In this document: positions 5,663 to 13,206 of the stretch, piece after piece
Position numbering within the stretch: the first letter of the stretch is position 1
Layout: every line of letters starts with the position of its first letter
Assembly: GCF_943912665.1 (NCBI RefSeq)
Contig: NZ_CALTVG010000054.1
Span: 1 to 13,206 of the forward strand
Direction: 5' to 3'
Length of the DNA: 13,206 bases
Origin: an uncultured Corynebacterium sp.
GTDB taxonomy: Bacteria > Actinomycetota > Actinomycetes > Mycobacteriales > Mycobacteriaceae
Notes under the pieces: model-generated
The model's input: the letters and a program-made list of their open reading frames with translations, nothing else
Told to the model about the DNA's origin: nothing
Databases searched by the model: none
Program-made: the position numbers and the translations under genes

Positions 5663-7873
5663 ATGACCGTCAGCACACAGCCACAAGGCCCCCTCGCGCA
5701 CCTCGACCTCGGCGTCACCGGCATGACGTGCACCTCATGCTCCTCCCGGGTCGAGCGCAAGCTCAACAAGGTCGACGGAGTCGAGGCCACCGTCAATTTC
5801 GCCACGGAATCCGCCTCCGTGAGCTACGACCCCGCCACAACCACGCCCAGCGACCTCATCGAGGTTGTCGAAGGCGCAGGCTATGGTGCCTTCGCCATGG
5901 GTGGTGAGGATGAGGGGAACTCGGCGCCCACTACGACGGAATCCGCCCGTGATGCCGAAGCCGCCGACCTGCTGCAGCGCACGCTCGTCTCCGGGGTGTT
6001 GTCAGTGCCGCTCATGGTGCTGTCCATGGTCCCGGCCCTGCAATTCCAGCATTGGCAGTGGGCGTGCCTGGTGCTCGCGACCATCGTCTACATCTTCGGC
6101 GGCGCGCCCTTCCACCGGGCCACCTGGGCCAACCTCAAGCACGGTGCGGCCACGATGGACACGCTCATCACCTTGGGCACCACTGCCGCGTATGCTTGGT
6201 CACTCTATGCCCTTTTCCTGGGCAACGCCGGCATGCCCGGCATGACCATGCACATGACGCTGCGCTCCAACAACGCCCAAATGGACCACATCTACCTCGA
6301 GTCCGTAGGCATGGTCATCACCTTCCTACTCCTCGGACGGTGGTTTGAGGTCAAGGCAAAGGGACGTTCCTCCGAGGCTTTAACCACCTTGCTCACCATG
6401 GGGGCGAAAGACGCCACGGTTCTGCGGGGAGAGTCCGAACAACGCATCCCTGCCTCTGACCTGCGCGTGGGCGACATCATCGTGGTTCGCCCTGGTGAGA
6501 AGATCGCCGCGGATGGTGTCGTCACCGCCGGCCACTCCGCAGTTGATGAATCTTTGCTCACTGGCGAATCTCTCCCCGTTGAGGTCTCCCCAGGCAGCCG
6601 CGTTACAGGCGCGACCATCAACGCCTCCGGCCGCCTCGAAGTGCGCGCCACGCGCGTCGGTTCCGATACCGTCTTGGCCCAGATGGGCAAGCTCGTCACC
6701 GATGCTCAGGCGTCGAAAGCCCCCATCCAGCGCTTGGCCGATCGCATCGCGAGTGTCTTCGTCCCCATCGTCATCGGTATCGCGCTGCTGACGCTCGTCG
6801 CGCACCTCTTTGTCGGCGGCATGGCCCCAGCATTCGTCGCCGCCGTCGCCGTCCTCATCATTGCGTGTCCGTGCGCGATGGGCTTAGCAACGCCCACCGC
6901 GATCCTCGTCGGCACCGGGCGCGGCGCCGAACTGGGAATCCTCATCAAGGGCCCGGAGATCCTGGAATCGACCCGGCAGATCGACACCATCGTGCTCGAC
7001 AAGACCGGCACCATCACCGAGGGCCGCATGTCAGTCACGGAGGTAGCCCCCACTGCTGCAGCGAGCCTCACCGAGGATGAGCTCCTGCGCCTCGCCGCAG
7101 CCGTGGAGAAGGGCTCCAAGCACCCCATCGCTCGCGCCATCGTTGGCGCCTACGAGGGCGAACTACCGACCGCGGAAAACTATGAGGAGCTTCCCGGCCA
7201 GGGTATTGAGGCGACTGTCGTCACCTCCCGAATCCGCGTCGGCCGTCCGCCGGCTGGTTACCAGGGCACGGGCACGCTGGTCGGCGTCTACGTCGACGGT
7301 GACCTTGCCGGAACCATTGAGCTGCATGACCGCATCAAGGATTCCTCCGCGACAGCCATTGCACGTCTGAAAGAACTTGGTCTCGAGCCCTACCTGCTCA
7401 CCGGAGATAATGCTGGCGCAGCGCGTGCCGTAGCCAGCGAGGTTGGCATCGACCCGTCAGACGTCCAGGCAGAGGTCATGCCCGAGGACAAGGTGGATGC
7501 CGTCAAACGCCTGCAGGCGGAGGGGAAGGTCGTGGCCATGGTGGGCGATGGCGTCAATGATGCCGCTGCACTTGCCCAGGCCGACCTTGGTATCGCCATG
7601 GGCGCTGGCGCAGACGTCGCCATCGAGGCTTCCGATATCACCGTGATGAACAACGATCTGCGCTCGGTGGCCGATTCTGTACGGCTCGCCCGACGCACGC
7701 TGCGCATTATTAAGGGCAATCTCTTCTGGGCTTTTGCCTACAATATTATTCTTATCCCCGTTGCCGCGTTCGGCCTGCTCAACCCGCTTCTCGCCGGCCT
7801 GGCCATGGCGTTTAGCTCCGTGTTCGTCGTCACGAACTCGCTTCGCCTGAGAGGTTTCACCTCAGCGGAGTAG
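5663..7873 (+). CDS. copA: Copper(I)-exporting P1B-type ATPase
   Basis: This 736-residue P-type ATPase exports copper(I) across the cytoplasmic membrane. In order it has one N-terminal HMA domain (GMTCTSC, C23 and C26), the first four membrane helices (about 105-250), the actuator TGES (300-303), the CPC metal site in helix 6 (C402-P403-C404), the phosphorylated Asp446 in DKTGT, the HP motif (H487-P488, here SKHP) and the hinge GDGVND (628-633). The last helices contain FAYN and [16 protein letters not shown], residues typical of the Cu(I) subgroup P1B-1. Helices 3-4 flank a His/Met-rich loop (MPGMTMHM), a possible copper entry or exit site. The frame is open upstream to 5534, but that part overlaps copZ and is unlike any HMA protein, so I start at ATG 5663. 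Its ribosome binding site is weak, suggesting coupling to copZ, which ends seven bases before. Confidence 0.95.
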   Translation: MTVSTQPQGPLAHLDLGVTGMTCTSCSSRVERKLNKVDGVEATVNFATESASVSYDPATTTPSDLIEVVEGAGYGAFAMGGEDEGNSAPTTTESARDAEAADLLQRTLVSGVLSVPLMVLSMVPALQFQHWQWACLVLATIVYIFGGAPFHRATWANLKHGAATMDTLITLGTTAAYAWSLYALFLGNAGMPGMTMHMTLRSNNAQMDHIYLESVGMVITFLLLGRWFEVKAKGRSSEALTTLLTMGAKDATVLRGESEQRIPASDLRVGDIIVVRPGEKIAADGVVTAGHSAVDESLLTGESLPVEVSPGSRVTGATINASGRLEVRATRVGSDTVLAQMGKLVTDAQASKAPIQRLADRIASVFVPIVIGIALLTLVAHLFVGGMAPAFVAAVAVLIIACPCAMGLATPTAILVGTGRGAELGILIKGPEILESTRQIDTIVLDKTGTITEGRMSVTEVAPTAAASLTEDELLRLAAAVEKGSKHPIARAIVGAYEGELPTAENYEELPGQGIEATVVTSRIRVGRPPAGYQGTGTLVGVYVDGDLAGTIELHDRIKDSSATAIARLKELGLEPYLLTGDNAGAARAVASEVGIDPSDVQAEVMPEDKVDAVKRLQAEGKVVAMVGDGVNDAAALAQADLGIAMGAGADVAIEASDITVMNNDLRSVADSVRLARRTLRIIKGNLFWAFAYNIILIPVAAFGLLNPLLAGLAMAFSSVFVVTNSLRLRGFTSAE

Positions 7874-7884
7874 ATTTACTGTGC

Positions 7885-9219
7885 ATGAACCAGCTTGACC
7901 ATCGCACAGTCTCTCGCACCGAGCGGCTCGACCGCCTACCGGTTACTCCCAAACACAAACGCCTCCTCTTCGGCTCCGGCATCGGGTGGGCGCTCGATGC
8001 CATGGATGTGGGTCTCATCTCCTTCATCATGGCCGCCCTCGCCGTGCACTGGGGTATCACGCCCACCGAGTCCTCGTGGCTTGCCTCCGTCGGCTTCATC
8101 GGCATGGCACTGGGAGCGACCTTCGGCGGACTCTTAGCCGATAAATTTGGCCGCCGCCACATCTTTGCCCTGACTTTGCTGGTGTACGGCCTCGCCACTG
8201 GTGCGTCTGCCCTGGCAACGAGCCTGACGTTGCTCATCATTCTGCGCTTCTTCATTGGGCTGGGCCTCGGCGCCGAGCTCCCTGTAGCCTCCACCCTCAT
8301 CTCCGAGTTTGCGCCCCTGAAGGTGCGCGGCCGCATGGTGGTCCTACTCGAAGCCTTCTGGGCCGTGGGCTGGATTCTGGCGGCGGTTATTGGAACGTTC
8401 GTCGTGGGGGCGTCGGAAAGCGGCTGGCGCTGGGCCCTCGCCTTCGGCATGGTGCCGGCACTCTACGCCTTGTTCGTGCGCCTCCACTTTCCAGAATCCG
8501 TCCGCTTCCTCGAATCGCAAGGCAGCCACGAGGAAGCCGAGGAGGTCGTCGCGTCCTTCGAAGCGGAAGCCGATGAGGCCGACATCGACCACAGCACGCC
8601 CGCCCCGACCTATTCGGAAGAGGACGTCACCGCCACCAGCATCTGGTCGAAGAGCCTGCGCGGTCGCACCGTGGCGCTGTGGGCCATCTGGTTCTGTGTC
8701 AACCTCTCCTACTACGGCGCCTTCATCTGGATCCCGTCGCTGCTCGTGGCCGATGGCTTCTCCCTGGTGAAGTCCTTCAGCTTCACCCTCATCATCACCC
8801 TGGCCCAGCTGCCCGGATACGCCGCGGCCGCGTGGCTCATTGAGGTATGGGGCCGCCGCAGCACCCTGGCCACCTTCCTGGTCGGCTCCGCCCTCGCGGC
8901 GGGTCTCTACGGCATGGCTGGCTCCGAGGCCACCATCATTCTGGCCGGCTGCCTGCTCTCCTTCTTCAACCTGGGTGCGTGGGGCGCGCTCTACGCTATC
9001 GGCCCGGAGCTCTACCCCACCGCCCTGCGCGGCCGGGGCACCGGTGCGGCCGCCGGCTTCGGCCGCCTCGCCTCCATCCTCGCCCCGCTCATCGTCCCGC
9101 CGCTCGTTGCCGCCGGCGGTGTAGGCTGGCTCTTCGTACTCTTCGCCGCCGCTTTCGCCATCGCGGCGCTTGCGGCGTTGTGCCTCCCAGAGCTGAAAGG
9201 AAAGGCGCTTGCTCGCTAG
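7885..9219 (+). CDS. Major facilitator superfamily transporter (substrate unknown)
   Basis: The 444-residue protein has the twelve-helix MFS layout. The N-terminal half carries the loop 2-3 motif GGLLADKFGRR (81-91), acidic residues in helix 1 (D38 and D41 in LDAMD), an Arg in helix 4 (R121 in RFFIG) and PESVRFLESQG (203-213) after helix 6. A long acidic cytoplasmic loop (about 214-250) joins the halves, and a second, degenerate motif A (IEVWGRR) follows in the C half. These marks fit the sugar-porter / metabolite:H+ symporter group, including NiaP-like niacin and aromatic-acid carriers, but the substrate cannot be read. ATG 7885 is 11 bases after copA. A GGAG lies rather far upstream, so translation may depend on copA. 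Its place in the copper operon could mean a role in metal tolerance or simply a shared transcript. Confidence 0.88.
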   Translation: MNQLDHRTVSRTERLDRLPVTPKHKRLLFGSGIGWALDAMDVGLISFIMAALAVHWGITPTESSWLASVGFIGMALGATFGGLLADKFGRRHIFALTLLVYGLATGASALATSLTLLIILRFFIGLGLGAELPVASTLISEFAPLKVRGRMVVLLEAFWAVGWILAAVIGTFVVGASESGWRWALAFGMVPALYALFVRLHFPESVRFLESQGSHEEAEEVVASFEAEADEADIDHSTPAPTYSEEDVTATSIWSKSLRGRTVALWAIWFCVNLSYYGAFIWIPSLLVADGFSLVKSFSFTLIITLAQLPGYAAAAWLIEVWGRRSTLATFLVGSALAAGLYGMAGSEATIILAGCLLSFFNLGAWGALYAIGPELYPTALRGRGTGAAAGFGRLASILAPLIVPPLVAAGGVGWLFVLFAAAFAIAALAALCLPELKGKALAR

Positions 9220-9712
9220 GATTTCACTGCCCGCGTGGGTGGCCGTCATGGTCGCACTCACCACGCTCAAGCCCTTCTACCAGATCGGCTACCTGTGGAA
9301 CCCCGACAAGCAACGCGTCCGCGACCTGCGCCTCGTGCCGCTCGACGAGTTTTCCGGCGGCACCTGGTTCGGCCCGCTCTTTGAATACGCAGGCAACACC
9401 GCCTTCTTTATCCCCTTCGGCATGTTGGTCTTCGTGTTATGCCGCTCCCTGCCGCGCACTACCGCGTGGGGCTTCGGACTGAGCCTAGCCCTGGAGTTTG
9501 TGCAATACTCCTTCGCGCTCGGGCGCACCGACATCGACGATCTTCTCTTCAATACCCTGGGCGCGTTCATCGGCGCCGCGTGCGCTCGCCTGTTCGGCGA
9601 GCGCTTCTTCCCCGTCTGGCGCTGGCTAGCACTCGCCGCGGCCGGCGTGTTTGTAGTGCTGGTCATCCTCGGGCCCCGGCTCGGGGACCCCGCCGCGGTG
9701 GTGGAATTGTAG
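9209..9712 (+). CDS. VanZ-like family membrane protein
   Basis: The 167-residue protein has four or five hydrophobic segments (about 5-20, 58-80, 85-102, 115-130 and 137-156) and conserved VanZ-like features: GNTAFFIPFG near residue 62, ALEFVQY near 93 and GRTDIDDLLFNTLGAFIG (about 103-120). The name comes from VanZ, which gives low-level teicoplanin resistance, but the biochemical role of this wide family is unknown. I use the TTG at 9209, which has AAAGG with good spacing upstream and overlaps the MFS gene by 11 bases; ATG 9248 is the next plausible start. It appears to be the last gene of the copZ-copA run. Its stop codon is only 13 bases from the stop of convergent dnaB, with no terminator visible between them. 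Confidence 0.82.
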   Translation: MLARISLPAWVAVMVALTTLKPFYQIGYLWNPDKQRVRDLRLVPLDEFSGGTWFGPLFEYAGNTAFFIPFGMLVFVLCRSLPRTTAWGFGLSLALEFVQYSFALGRTDIDDLLFNTLGAFIGAACARLFGERFFPVWRWLALAAAGVFVVLVILGPRLGDPAAVVEL

Positions 9713-9725
9713 TTCTCCCCTCGCC

Positions 9726-11153
9726 TTAGCCGTGGGCCATGTTGACGAACTTGGAGTAGTGCAGCTGGTGGGCCACCTTCACGGTATCGATGGGGCCACC
9801 GCGGTGCTTGGCCAAGATGATGTCAGCCTCGCCTGCGCGGGGATCATCGCGGTCCTGTGAATCCGGGCGGTAGAGCAGCATAACCATATCGGCGTCCTGC
9901 TCCAGCGAGCCGGACTCACGCAGATCCGCCAGCTGCGGCTTCTTGTCCGTACGGGACTCCGGGCCACGGTTAAGCTGCGAAATCGCAATCAGCGGCACCT
10001 CGAGCTCCTTGGCCAGCAGCTTGAGCTGACGGGAGAATTCCGAGACCTCTTGCTGGCGGGACTCGACCTTCTTGCCCGAGGACATCAGCTGCATGTAGTC
10101 CAGCACGATGAGGTCGAGGCCGTGCTGCTGCTTGAGCCGGCGGGCCTTGGAGCGGATCTCCATCATGGTGAGGTTCGGGGAATCATCAATGAACAGCGGC
10201 GCGTCCTGGATGCGGTTGAGCGTGTCATCGATCTTGGCCCAGTCCTCGGTAGAGACTCGGCCACCGCGCATATCCGTCAGCTTCACCTCTGCCTCCGCAG
10301 ACAACAGACGCATGACAATCTCCGAGGCGGACATCTCGAGGGAGAACACCACCGAGGTCTTGCCGTGCTGCAGGGAGGCAGAGCGCATGAAGTCCATGGC
10401 GAGCGTGGACTTACCCACACCCGGGCGGGCCGCGACGATGATCATCTGTCCCGCGCGCAGGCCGTTGGTGAGGTTATCCAGGTCAATAAACCCGGTGGGC
10501 ACACCGGCATCCACGCCGTTCTGCTGCAGGGAGGCGAGCTCATCAATGGTGGGATCGATGAGGTCACCCAACACGCGGTAGTCGTCCGTGTTCTTCTTCT
10601 GCGCCACGCCGAAGACTTCCTGCTGCGCGCGGTCCAGCACCGCGTCGACCTCGAGGTCCTCAGAGCCCTCAAAGCCCAGCTGCACCACGCGGGTGCCGGC
10701 ATCCACCAGCTTGCGCAGCACCGCCTTCTCCGCCACAATTTCCGCGTAGTAGCGCGCGTTCGCCGCCGTGGGGACGGTGGCGAGCAGCGTGTGCAGATAG
10801 GGTGCGCCGCCGACGCGCTCCAAGTTGTTGTAACGATCCAGGCGGGAGTTCACAATCACCGCGTCGATGTCCGTGCCCGCGGCGTAGAGATCAATCATCG
10901 CCTGATAGATCAGCTGGTGCGCCGGATAGTAGAAATCATCCGGCTCGAGCTCCTCAATGACCTCCATCACCGTGTTGGGGCTAAGCAGCATCGCACCCAG
11001 AACACCCTGCTCCGCCTCACGGTCCGCCGGCGGTTGACGGAACTCGCCGTAGCGCTTCGGCTCCTCCTGCCGGCGGAAGTTGCGGCGCGGTTCCTCCTCC
11101 GCGGGCTCGGGCGGTGGCGGCACGGAATCGTCGTCAAAGCTGGCGTTCGTCAT
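9726..11153 (-). CDS. dnaB: Replicative DNA helicase DnaB
   Basis: The 475-residue protein is the hexameric helicase that unwinds DNA at the replication fork and is loaded at the origin with DnaA. After an unstructured acidic and basic N-terminal stretch (1-40), the N-terminal collar domain spans about 41-145, a linker about 146-205, and the RecA-like ATPase about 206-472. Walker A is ARPGVGKST (242-250), the Walker B aspartate is D352 in VLDYMQL, Q393 lies in ISQLNR, and the likely arginine finger is R451 in KHRGGP. Length is normal and there is no intein, although mycobacterial dnaB genes often carry one. The ATG at 11153 is preceded by TTTGGGGGTCGATGAACT, a modest ribosome binding site. 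The upstream gap contains four DnaA boxes, suggesting that DnaA may control this gene. Confidence 0.97.
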   Translation of the reverse strand: MTNASFDDDSVPPPPEPAEEEPRRNFRRQEEPKRYGEFRQPPADREAEQGVLGAMLLSPNTVMEVIEELEPDDFYYPAHQLIYQAMIDLYAAGTDIDAVIVNSRLDRYNNLERVGGAPYLHTLLATVPTAANARYYAEIVAEKAVLRKLVDAGTRVVQLGFEGSEDLEVDAVLDRAQQEVFGVAQKKNTDDYRVLGDLIDPTIDELASLQQNGVDAGVPTGFIDLDNLTNGLRAGQMIIVAARPGVGKSTLAMDFMRSASLQHGKTSVVFSLEMSASEIVMRLLSAEAEVKLTDMRGGRVSTEDWAKIDDTLNRIQDAPLFIDDSPNLTMMEIRSKARRLKQQHGLDLIVLDYMQLMSSGKKVESRQQEVSEFSRQLKLLAKELEVPLIAISQLNRGPESRTDKKPQLADLRESGSLEQDADMVMLLYRPDSQDRDDPRAGEADIILAKHRGGPIDTVKVAHQLHYSKFVNMAHG

Positions 11154-11336
11154 AGTTCATCGACCCCCAAATAACAGTCATTGTCTGAAGTACACATCAG
11201 TGTAGCCGAGCCCCCAGACACTCCCCCTTGGGTATAACTCTCACAGTTATCCACAGTGGCCTGTGGAATTACCAGCTCATGGCGTCGGCCGTTTCCGTCG
11301 GCCGAGGTCAGCCCTGTGGATAACCTTTCAGGCCCA

Positions 11337-11365
11337 TGACCTGCGACAATAAAACACGCAGGTCA
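11337..11365. repeat. Inverted repeat within the DnaA-box region
   Basis: Perfect 9-base arms TGACCTGCG (11337-11345) and CGCAGGTCA (11357-11365) flank an A-rich 11-base centre. On the plus strand TTTTT follows eight bases later, but no gene reads toward it, so an operator or structural role is as likely as a terminator. Confidence 0.55.
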
Positions 11366-11464
11366 CGGCATGTTTTTGCAGGTGTGAAAAAGTGCACATA
11401 GGCCGTGGAAAAGTACGACTATTCGGCCAAAATTGCCGCTACCAGCGGGTTAACTTCAAGCAGC

Positions 11465-11487
11465 GTGAGTAAACTCACCGTAAACTC
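11465..11487. repeat. Short inverted repeat plus 11-bp-spaced direct repeat beside DnaA boxes
   Basis: GTGAG-taaa-CTCAC (11465-11478) is a perfect 5-bp inverted repeat. It overlaps a direct repeat of GTAAACTC (11469-11476 and 11480-11487), whose copies start 11 bases apart, one helical turn. It lies ten bases from the third DnaA box, so a DNA-binding protein site is plausible but unproven. Confidence 0.4.
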
Positions 11488-11597
11488 GGCGCAGCTTTAT
11501 CCACAGAATGCGCGAGTTATCCACAGGCGGCTGCCGCGCGTCCGGGGCAGTGATTCCACGTGCGTGGGGACCGCCGAATTGTGCCTACACATGACTA

Positions 11598-11646
11598 AGG
11601 GCCGCGCTCCTCTCACCACCTCACATGGTGGGAGGAGCGCGGCCCT
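11598..11646 (-). terminator. Long hairpin, probable terminator of the rpsF-ssb-rplI operon
   Basis: A 21-bp stem with a single G-T pair (11598-11618 with 11626-11646, arm beginning AGGGCCGCGCTCC) closes a 7-base loop. It lies about 93 bases beyond the rplI stop codon. No T run follows on either strand, but U-poor hairpin terminators are reported in actinobacteria. No plus-strand gene ends here, so it most likely serves the minus-strand operon. Confidence 0.65.
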
Positions 11647-11739
11647 GAAGCCTTGCTGTTGTCAGTGGGTCACCGCGCGCTGCCTCACAGCGCCTCACAC
11701 ACTGGGGGCTACGCCGGCGACCGTCGTGCGCCTTAAATC

Positions 11740-12192
11740 TTAGGCAGCGACGACCGAGAAGTTCACCTTGCCGAGAACCTCAGCGTGCAGCTTGAGCTCG
11801 ACTTGGTAGTTGCCGGTCTTCTTGACCAGGCCCTTGGGAAGCACAACAATGCGCTTGTCCAGCTTCGGACCGCCAGCGGCGGCAACGGCGTTCACGATGT
11901 CCTCTGCGGACACGGAGCCGAAGAGCTTGCCAGACTCGGAGGTCTTCACGGGGACGTTAACGTCCTTGAGCTCCTCCAGCTGGGTGCGGATCTCGCGTGC
12001 GTGATCCAGGTCGCGGATCGCGCGAGCATCCTGGGCGCGCTTGATGCCCTCGATCTGCTTCTCAGCACCGCGGGTGGCAACAATAGCCAGACCGCGCGGA
12101 AGCAGGTAGTTACGTCCGTAGCCGTCCTTAACCTCAACAATTTCGCCGGGGGCGCCGAGGTTCTCAACGGCAGCGGTGAGGATCAGCTTCAT
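11740..12192 (-). CDS. rplI: 50S ribosomal protein L9
   Basis: The 150-residue protein matches L9 over its full length. It has an N-terminal domain (about 1-52) with [19 protein letters not shown], which binds 23S rRNA. A long central helix (about 53-80) leads to a C-terminal domain with [12 protein letters not shown] and [17 protein letters not shown]9 projects from the base of the L1 stalk and affects reading-frame fidelity. GAAAGG eight bases before the ATG supports the start. It follows ssb by 46 bases and is the last gene of the rpsF-ssb-rplI run. Many bacteria have rpsR between ssb and rplI; it is absent here. Confidence 0.97.
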   Translation of the reverse strand: MKLILTAAVENLGAPGEIVEVKDGYGRNYLLPRGLAIVATRGAEKQIEGIKRAQDARAIRDLDHAREIRTQLEELKDVNVPVKTSESGKLFGSVSAEDIVNAVAAAGGPKLDKRIVVLPKGLVKKTGNYQVELKLHAEVLGKVNFSVVAA

Positions 12193-12238
12193 GATCCCTG
12201 CCTTTCAATTGAGTTAAATGAATAATTGCGTGACAGTC

Positions 12239-12832
12239 TTAGAACGGGGGTTCTGCATCTGCACCGCCGAAGCTTCCCGCCTGGGGTGCCGAATTCCACG
12301 GATCATTGCTAGGAGCCGACTGCTGCTGCGACTGCTGCGGGGCCTGGGACTGGTTTCCGGAGAAACCACCCTGGTTGTTGCCACCGCCGTAGTTGTTGCC
12401 GCCGCCGTAATTGCCGCCACCTTGCTGCTGGCCGCCGCCGTAGTTGCCACCATTGCCGCCGTTTCCGGACTTGCGGGTGACCTGAGCGGAAGCGTAGCGC
12501 AGGGACGGGCCCACCTCGTCGACCTCGATCTCAAAGACGGTGCGGTTCTCGCCCTCACGGTTCTGGTAAGAACGCTGGCGCAGACGGCCACTGACGATAA
12601 CGCGCATGCCCTTGGTGAGGGTCTCCGCAACGTTCTCTGCGGCTTGGCGCCACACGTTGCAGGTGAGGAACATGGCCTCGCCGTCCTCCCACTGAGACGT
12701 CTGCTGGTTGTAGCGACGCGGGGTGGAGGCAACGCGGAAGTTAGCCACCGCGGCACCTGCCGGGGTGAAGCGCAGTTCCGGGTCAGCAACGATGTTGCCG
12801 ACAACCGTAATGTTGGTATCTCCCTGAGCCAT
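12239..12832 (-). CDS. ssb: Single-stranded DNA-binding protein
   Basis: The 197-residue protein has an N-terminal OB fold (about 1-115, with [21 protein letters not shown] and the binding-surface residues W48, F55 and W61). A flexible Gly/Asn/Gln-rich tail (about 123-175) contains repeated NYGGG units, and the acidic tip ends DAEPPF. SSB coats single-stranded DNA during replication and repair, and the tip recruits partner proteins. The tip has one acidic residue fewer than the common DDEPPF form. AAGGAG eight bases before the ATG gives a strong start. It lies between rpsF (64 bases upstream) and rplI, the usual operon position. The repeated codons in the Gly-rich tail are a likely hotspot for length variation. 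Confidence 0.97.
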   Translation of the reverse strand: MAQGDTNITVVGNIVADPELRFTPAGAAVANFRVASTPRRYNQQTSQWEDGEAMFLTCNVWRQAAENVAETLTKGMRVIVSGRLRQRSYQNREGENRTVFEIEVDEVGPSLRYASAQVTRKSGNGGNGGNYGGGQQQGGGNYGGGNNYGGGNNQGGFSGNQSQAPQQSQQQSAPSNDPWNSAPQAGSFGGADAEPPF

Positions 12833-12896
12833 GTCTTTTACTCCTTAAATATTGGTTACGTGGATTCGCGAAGAAATGCTCGAAACCCAGTATCCG

Positions 12897-13187
12897 CTAT
12901 TTGCTGTCGGTGCGCAGAACCTTGGTACGCAGAATGGAGTCGTTCAGGTTCAGACGACGATCGAGCTCGAGCACCGAGTGGGACTCGCACTCCAGGTCAA
13001 CGACGGCGTAGATGCCCTCTTCCTTCTTGTTGATCGGGTACGCAAGACGGCGCTTGCCCCACACATCAACCTTGTCGACTTTGCCGCCATCCTTGCGGAT
13101 AGCCTCGAGGAACTTGTCCAGGGACGGGGTTACGGTGCGCTCATCCTGATTGGGATCCAGAATGATCATGACTTCGTAGTGACGCAC
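12897..13187 (-). CDS. rpsF: 30S ribosomal protein S6
   Basis: I place the start at GTG 13187, giving 96 residues beginning (M)[11 protein letters not shown], as S6 proteins of this group do. It is a complete S6, with [28 protein letters not shown] in the middle and the end [19 protein letters not shown]6 sits on the platform of the small subunit with S18. Upstream in-frame GTG (13199) and ATG (13196) codons overlap or nearly touch the ribosome binding site AGGAGG (13199-13204), so they are poor starts. It is the first gene of the operon with ssb and rplI; its promoter lies outside the window. Confidence 0.95.
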   Translation of the reverse strand: MRHYEVMIILDPNQDERTVTPSLDKFLEAIRKDGGKVDKVDVWGKRRLAYPINKKEEGIYAVVDLECESHSVLELDRRLNLNDSILRTKVLRTDSK

Positions 13188-13198
13188 GGACCTCATCA

Positions 13199-13204
13199 CC
13201 TCCT
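13199..13204 (-). promoter_or_regulatory. rpsF: Ribosome binding site that decides the rpsF start
   Basis: The minus strand reads AGGAGG. It is 11 bases from GTG 13187 but only two from ATG 13196, and it overlaps GTG 13199, which favours the GTG at 13187. Confidence 0.75.
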
Positions 13205-13206
13205 AT

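Larger units (their letters stand above)
11247..11525. promoter_or_regulatory. Cluster of four perfect DnaA boxes upstream of dnaB
   Basis: The 9-mer TTATCCACA occurs on the plus strand at 11247-11255, 11497-11505 and 11517-11525, and on the minus strand at 11315-11323. The last two start exactly 20 bases apart in the same orientation, about two helical turns. A weaker 7-of-9 match lies at 11404-11412. TTATCCACA is the classical high-affinity DnaA site. Four copies in 279 bases is far above chance (one expected per 262144 positions in random sequence). The cluster lies 94-370 bases upstream of the dnaB start codon. It may regulate dnaB, titrate DnaA or have another replication role. Confidence 0.8.
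11154..11739. other. 586-bp intergenic region between rplI and dnaB
   Basis: No convincing gene lies here. The stretch holds four perfect DnaA boxes (11247-11525), two inverted repeats (11337-11365 and 11465-11478) and a long hairpin (11598-11646), each listed separately. A minus-strand -10-like TACACT (11199-11204) is a weak candidate for dnaB transcription but has no good -35. I see nothing recognisable in 11526-11597 or 11647-11739. Confidence 0.7.

Noticed and set aside
11221..11239. A second CsoR-like site upstream of dnaB (minus strand TATACCC-AAG-GGGGAGT)
   Set aside because: Only one half resembles the motif; the other arm lacks the TATA end, and dnaB has no clear reason to respond to copper.
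11154..11739. Calling the DnaA-box region a replication origin
   Set aside because: There is no long AT-rich unwinding segment and no dnaA, dnaN or rpmH beside it; box clustering alone is not enough.
11405..11743. A 112-codon plus-strand reading frame in the rplI-dnaB gap
   Set aside because: It begins with a GTG lacking a ribosome binding site, runs through two DnaA boxes and the long hairpin, has no recognisable domain and overlaps the end of rplI.

Overview
The window looks like chromosomal DNA of a Corynebacterium or a close relative. It is GC-rich, uses GTG and TTG starts, and carries the block rpsF-ssb-rplI, then dnaB, a VanZ-like gene, an MFS transporter, a copper ATPase and a thioredoxin. 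From memory, that order resembles the one in Corynebacterium glutamicum. No database search was possible, so species and orthology are inferences from protein sequence and gene order.

Layout. (a) 1-308 holds no protein gene. On the minus strand it has a factor-independent terminator, then a probable rRNA-operon promoter and a leader with a boxA-like element, so a 16S rRNA gene probably lies just off the left edge. (b) 309-2466, minus strand, is a three-gene operon with ATGA overlaps: a YtrA-type GntR repressor, an ABC ATPase and a membrane permease. A 10+10 bp palindrome at its promoter is a likely autoregulatory operator. (c) 2693-3976, plus strand, encodes an NYN/PIN-like putative ribonuclease with a long Pro/Ala linker. 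It meets the next minus-strand gene at an 18-19 bp hairpin. (d) 4064-5308, minus strand, has a PspA/IM30 membrane-stress protein downstream of a thioredoxin, with a strong terminator between them. (e) 5309-5454 is a compact divergent control region. A SigH-type promoter (GGAATA-N16-CGTTGA) drives the thioredoxin, and a CsoR-type operator lies inside the copZ promoter. (f) 5455-9712, plus strand, is a run of copZ, copA, an MFS transporter and a VanZ-like membrane protein with tiny gaps or overlaps, consistent with one copper-inducible operon. (g) 9726-13187, minus strand, has rpsF-ssb-rplI followed, after a 586-bp gap, by dnaB. That gap carries four perfect 9-mer DnaA boxes, two inverted repeats and the long hairpin that probably ends the ribosomal-protein operon.

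Themes. The left and centre hold envelope and stress functions: a YtrA-type ABC system, PspA, thioredoxin and copper export. The right is replication and translation housekeeping. The observations most worth following are the DnaA-box cluster upstream of the replicative helicase, and the back-to-back thiol-stress and copper promoters. I found no tRNA gene, insertion sequence, integrase, CRISPR array or recognisable defence island, and no clear evidence of a wholly new system.
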